Shown here: piece by piece, positions 62,519 through 64,000 of the stretch | Layout of the letters: each line of letters begins with the position of its first letter | Numbering within the stretch: the stretch's first letter is position 1 | NCBI GenBank assembly: GCA_040216735.1 | Contig: JAVJOO010000005.1 | Coordinates: forward strand, 682,001-746,000 | Source: Alphaproteobacteria bacterium | GTDB taxonomy: Bacteria > Pseudomonadota > Alphaproteobacteria > SHVP01 | Reading direction: 5' to 3' | DNA: 64,000 nucleotides | Made by a program: the position numbers and the translations under genes | Notes under the pieces: generated by a model | Seen by the model: only the letters and a program-made list of their open reading frames with translations | Told to the model about the DNA's origin: nothing | Database searches by the model: none

Positions 62519-63315
62519 AGCGATCCCTCAGAATGCCCACCGTCGACGACAGTTACTGTCCCTGTCATGTAACTTGATGCATCGGAAACGAGCAACAGAA
62601 CGACCCCGTTGAGTTCATTGTGCCTGCCGACCCGGCCCATTGGGATACGTTCTAGTAGCGCCTTCCGGCGATCCGGATCCTGGATTCGGTAGCGTCCGCC
62701 CAGTTCGGTGTCGAAAAATCCTGGCGCAATCGCATTGATCCGGACTTTCGTGCGAGCCAGTTCAATCGCCATGTTCTTGGTGATGCCGATAACGCCGGCC
62801 TTCGAAGCAACGTACGGCGTCACGTTCGCGTAGGTACGAATTCCGGCAATCGAAGCAATATTGACAATAGAACACACACGGTCTCGCTCAACCGCCCGGC
62901 GCGCTGCTTCTTGGGAAGCGATCCAGACCGAATCAAGATTAGTCTTCAGCACCGAAGACCAATCGTCGAGAGACATATCGAGGACCGGTCCTGGAATTGA
63001 AGCCCCTGCATTGTTGATAAGGGCATCCACGGGTCCGAACTCGACCTCGGAACGGGTCAGCGCATCGAGAATGCTGTCCTGTGACGTCACGTCGCACGGT
63101 ACGGAAAAGGCCTCGCCACCGGCAGCACGCAAATCTGTCGCGAGTTGATCGATCAGTTCGACCCGCCGAGCGCTGAAAGATACTCGTGCCCCAAGTCCAG
63201 CAAGCAGAGTTGAAAAATGTTGGCCCAACCCGCTGGAAGCACCCGTTACGTGGATGTGTTTCTTCGAAACGTCGAAAATGCTTGTCATCGGCGGCATGGA
63301 AACCCGTGTTGCCAT
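62515..63315 (-). CDS. Short-chain dehydrogenase/reductase (second copy)
   Basis: A protein of up to 266 residues with VTGASSGLGQHFSTLLA, NNAGASIPG, NIASIAGIRTYANVTPYVASK and EEIPMGRVGR-type end (RIPMGRVGRHNELNG). The start is open: ATG 63315, 63297 or 63288 are all in frame and none has a clear ribosome site. It is a FabG-like oxidoreductase of unknown substrate. It diverges from the methyltransferase gene, 74 bases away. Confidence 0.9.
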   Translation of the reverse strand: MATRVSMPPMTSIFDVSKKHIHVTGASSGLGQHFSTLLAGLGARVSFSARRVELIDQLATDLRAAGGEAFSVPCDVTSQDSILDALTRSEVEFGPVDALINNAGASIPGPVLDMSLDDWSSVLKTNLDSVWIASQEAARRAVERDRVCSIVNIASIAGIRTYANVTPYVASKAGVIGITKNMAIELARTKVRINAIAPGFFDTELGGRYRIQDPDRRKALLERIPMGRVGRHNELNGVVLLLVSDASSYMTGTVTVVDGGHSEGSL

Positions 63316-63389
63316 TTGTTGATTGGTCGGGCTTAGTTTATCTTTTGATCAATAGATCACACCCCAACCGCGGTCAACGGAGTTTGCAG
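63316..63389. promoter_or_regulatory. Divergent promoter between SDR and methyltransferase genes
   Basis: A 74-base A/T-richer spacer. It contains the 8-bp palindrome TTGATCAA at 63345-63352, followed by AGATCA. It might be an operator for the nearby TetR protein or another regulator. Confidence 0.35.
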
Positions 63390-64000
63390 ATGCAGCAAGG
63401 ATTTCACTCTGTTCTTCCCCTCCCGAATCATGATGAGGCTGCGCGACAGGACTTCAGCGTCACCTTTCGGAAACAGGTGATTGAGATGACCACCCAGGGC
63501 GGCGAAAAGGTCTACAACAAACGTGCTGCACCATCGTACGCCCGCTCTCACGGCAAAGCACCGAGGAACCGACATGAGGCCCGCCGCGCGCTTGAAGCAG
63601 ACCCCTATTGGCAAGCCGCAAGCGCGTTAAAAGTCACCCAACAGGAACTCCTCTGGGATTGCGTCGGAGAGAGCATCGAACGCCAGCACGCCCGAATGGT
63701 TGAGACGTCGAACAAGCTTGCAAAGAAGCACCGCTATGGGACCTTGCGACTGAACCCAAAGGTTAAGGTTCCTCGCTACCTAAATGCGGTGGACATACAC
63801 ATCATGCCTGGCAACTACGATACAGAACTATGCCCGGATGACGTTTTCCCTGGCGCGCTTTACGATCGCGGTGTTTACCTGCGCGTTATGGGGCGACGAG
63901 GCGACTACAACGAAGGGTTTGGAGCCGACATCTCCAGGTATGTTCTGTCGCGCTTTCCGGGTTTTGATCCAAAGCGGATTCTCGACCAAGGATGTGCGGT
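63390..64000 (+). CDS. Class I SAM-dependent methyltransferase, N-terminal part, cut by window edge
   Basis: The frame is open from ATG 63390 to the window end (203 codons), with GGAG about 8 bases before the start. The last residues read DPKRILDQGCAV, which fits methyltransferase motif I (ILD-x-GC), so the catalytic domain is just starting. The first 190 residues form a separate helical region with YWQAASALKVTQQELLWDCV and FPGALYDRGVYLR, as in larger bacterial methyltransferases of unknown target. The product therefore probably exceeds 350 residues. Confidence 0.72.
   Translation, partial: MQQGFHSVLPLPNHDEAARQDFSVTFRKQVIEMTTQGGEKVYNKRAAPSYARSHGKAPRNRHEARRALEADPYWQAASALKVTQQELLWDCVGESIERQHARMVETSNKLAKKHRYGTLRLNPKVKVPRYLNAVDIHIMPGNYDTELCPDDVFPGALYDRGVYLRVMGRRGDYNEGFGADISRYVLSRFPGFDPKRILDQGCA

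Noticed and set aside
63357-63614. An 85-codon minus-strand frame at the right edge
   Set aside because: Shadow of the methyltransferase frame, which has motif I and a ribosome site.
1-64000. CRISPR arrays, tRNA or rRNA genes, transposases, phage genes
   Set aside because: None was recognised on either strand. Regular spacer arrays, cloverleaf patterns and transposase motifs were looked for by eye only, so short tRNA genes could be missed.

Overview
This is a gene-dense, high-GC window with no rRNA, tRNA, CRISPR array or recognisable insertion sequence. Gene types and style suggest an alphaproteobacterium, possibly Rhodospirillales-like: ABC dipeptide-type, TAXI-TRAP and DctPQM importers, GcvA-like LysR regulators, a four-subunit sarcosine oxidase and many CoA-ligase and flavoprotein genes. 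No taxonomic marker gene is present, so this is inference. Nearly everything is catabolic or transport-related. Two genes run off the window: a reductive-dehalogenase-like gene on the left and a methyltransferase on the right.

1-20.8 kb holds two parallel minus-strand operons with a LysR gene between them. Operon A runs from 12904 leftward past base 1 and encodes a complete peptide-type ABC importer, an amidohydrolase-2 homologue, a double cupin, an acyl-CoA synthetase, a tandem alpha/beta hydrolase, a PCMH-type FAD oxidase and an RdhA-like protein. Its genes overlap by a few bases or are separated by at most 32 bases. Operon B (20828-13952) encodes a TAXI-TRAP importer, an acyl-CoA dehydrogenase, a second amidohydrolase-2 homologue and a second acyl-CoA synthetase. 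Import, CoA activation and further breakdown of one or two related organic acids is the simplest reading; the substrate is unknown.

21.0-29.8 kb is a creatinine/sarcosine branch. N-carbamoylsarcosine amidase, soxB, soxD, soxA, soxG and an L-serine ammonia-lyase lie head to tail, with a LysR gene divergent from the first. The genes predict N-carbamoylsarcosine to sarcosine to glycine plus a C1-folate, with serine converted to pyruvate.

29.8-44.2 kb holds scattered oxidative genes: a TauD/TfdA dioxygenase, a flavoprotein, a YghU-type glutathione transferase, a luciferase-like monooxygenase, an Asp/Glu-racemase-superfamily protein and a secreted phosphoesterase. It ends in a mirrored module around a GntR/UTRA regulator: GntR, flavoprotein and substrate-binding protein on one side; substrate-binding protein, RraA-like protein and flavoprotein on the other, with a perfect 22-bp palindrome between them.

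44.4-51.2 kb has a radical SAM protein, hemN, a thiamine-diphosphate enzyme and a DEAD-box helicase with a long basic tail. 51.5-64 kb is a second accessory stretch: an SDR, a flavin reductase, a DctPQM TRAP importer, an HI0933-like flavoprotein, a two-subunit Rieske dioxygenase, an old-yellow-enzyme-type reductase, a TetR regulator, a second SDR and the partial methyltransferase.

Several enzymes keep their family fold signature but lack expected catalytic residues: the tandem hydrolase, both amidohydrolases, the RraA-like protein and the racemase-like protein. Together with the paired operon layout these are the best candidates for undescribed biochemistry here.
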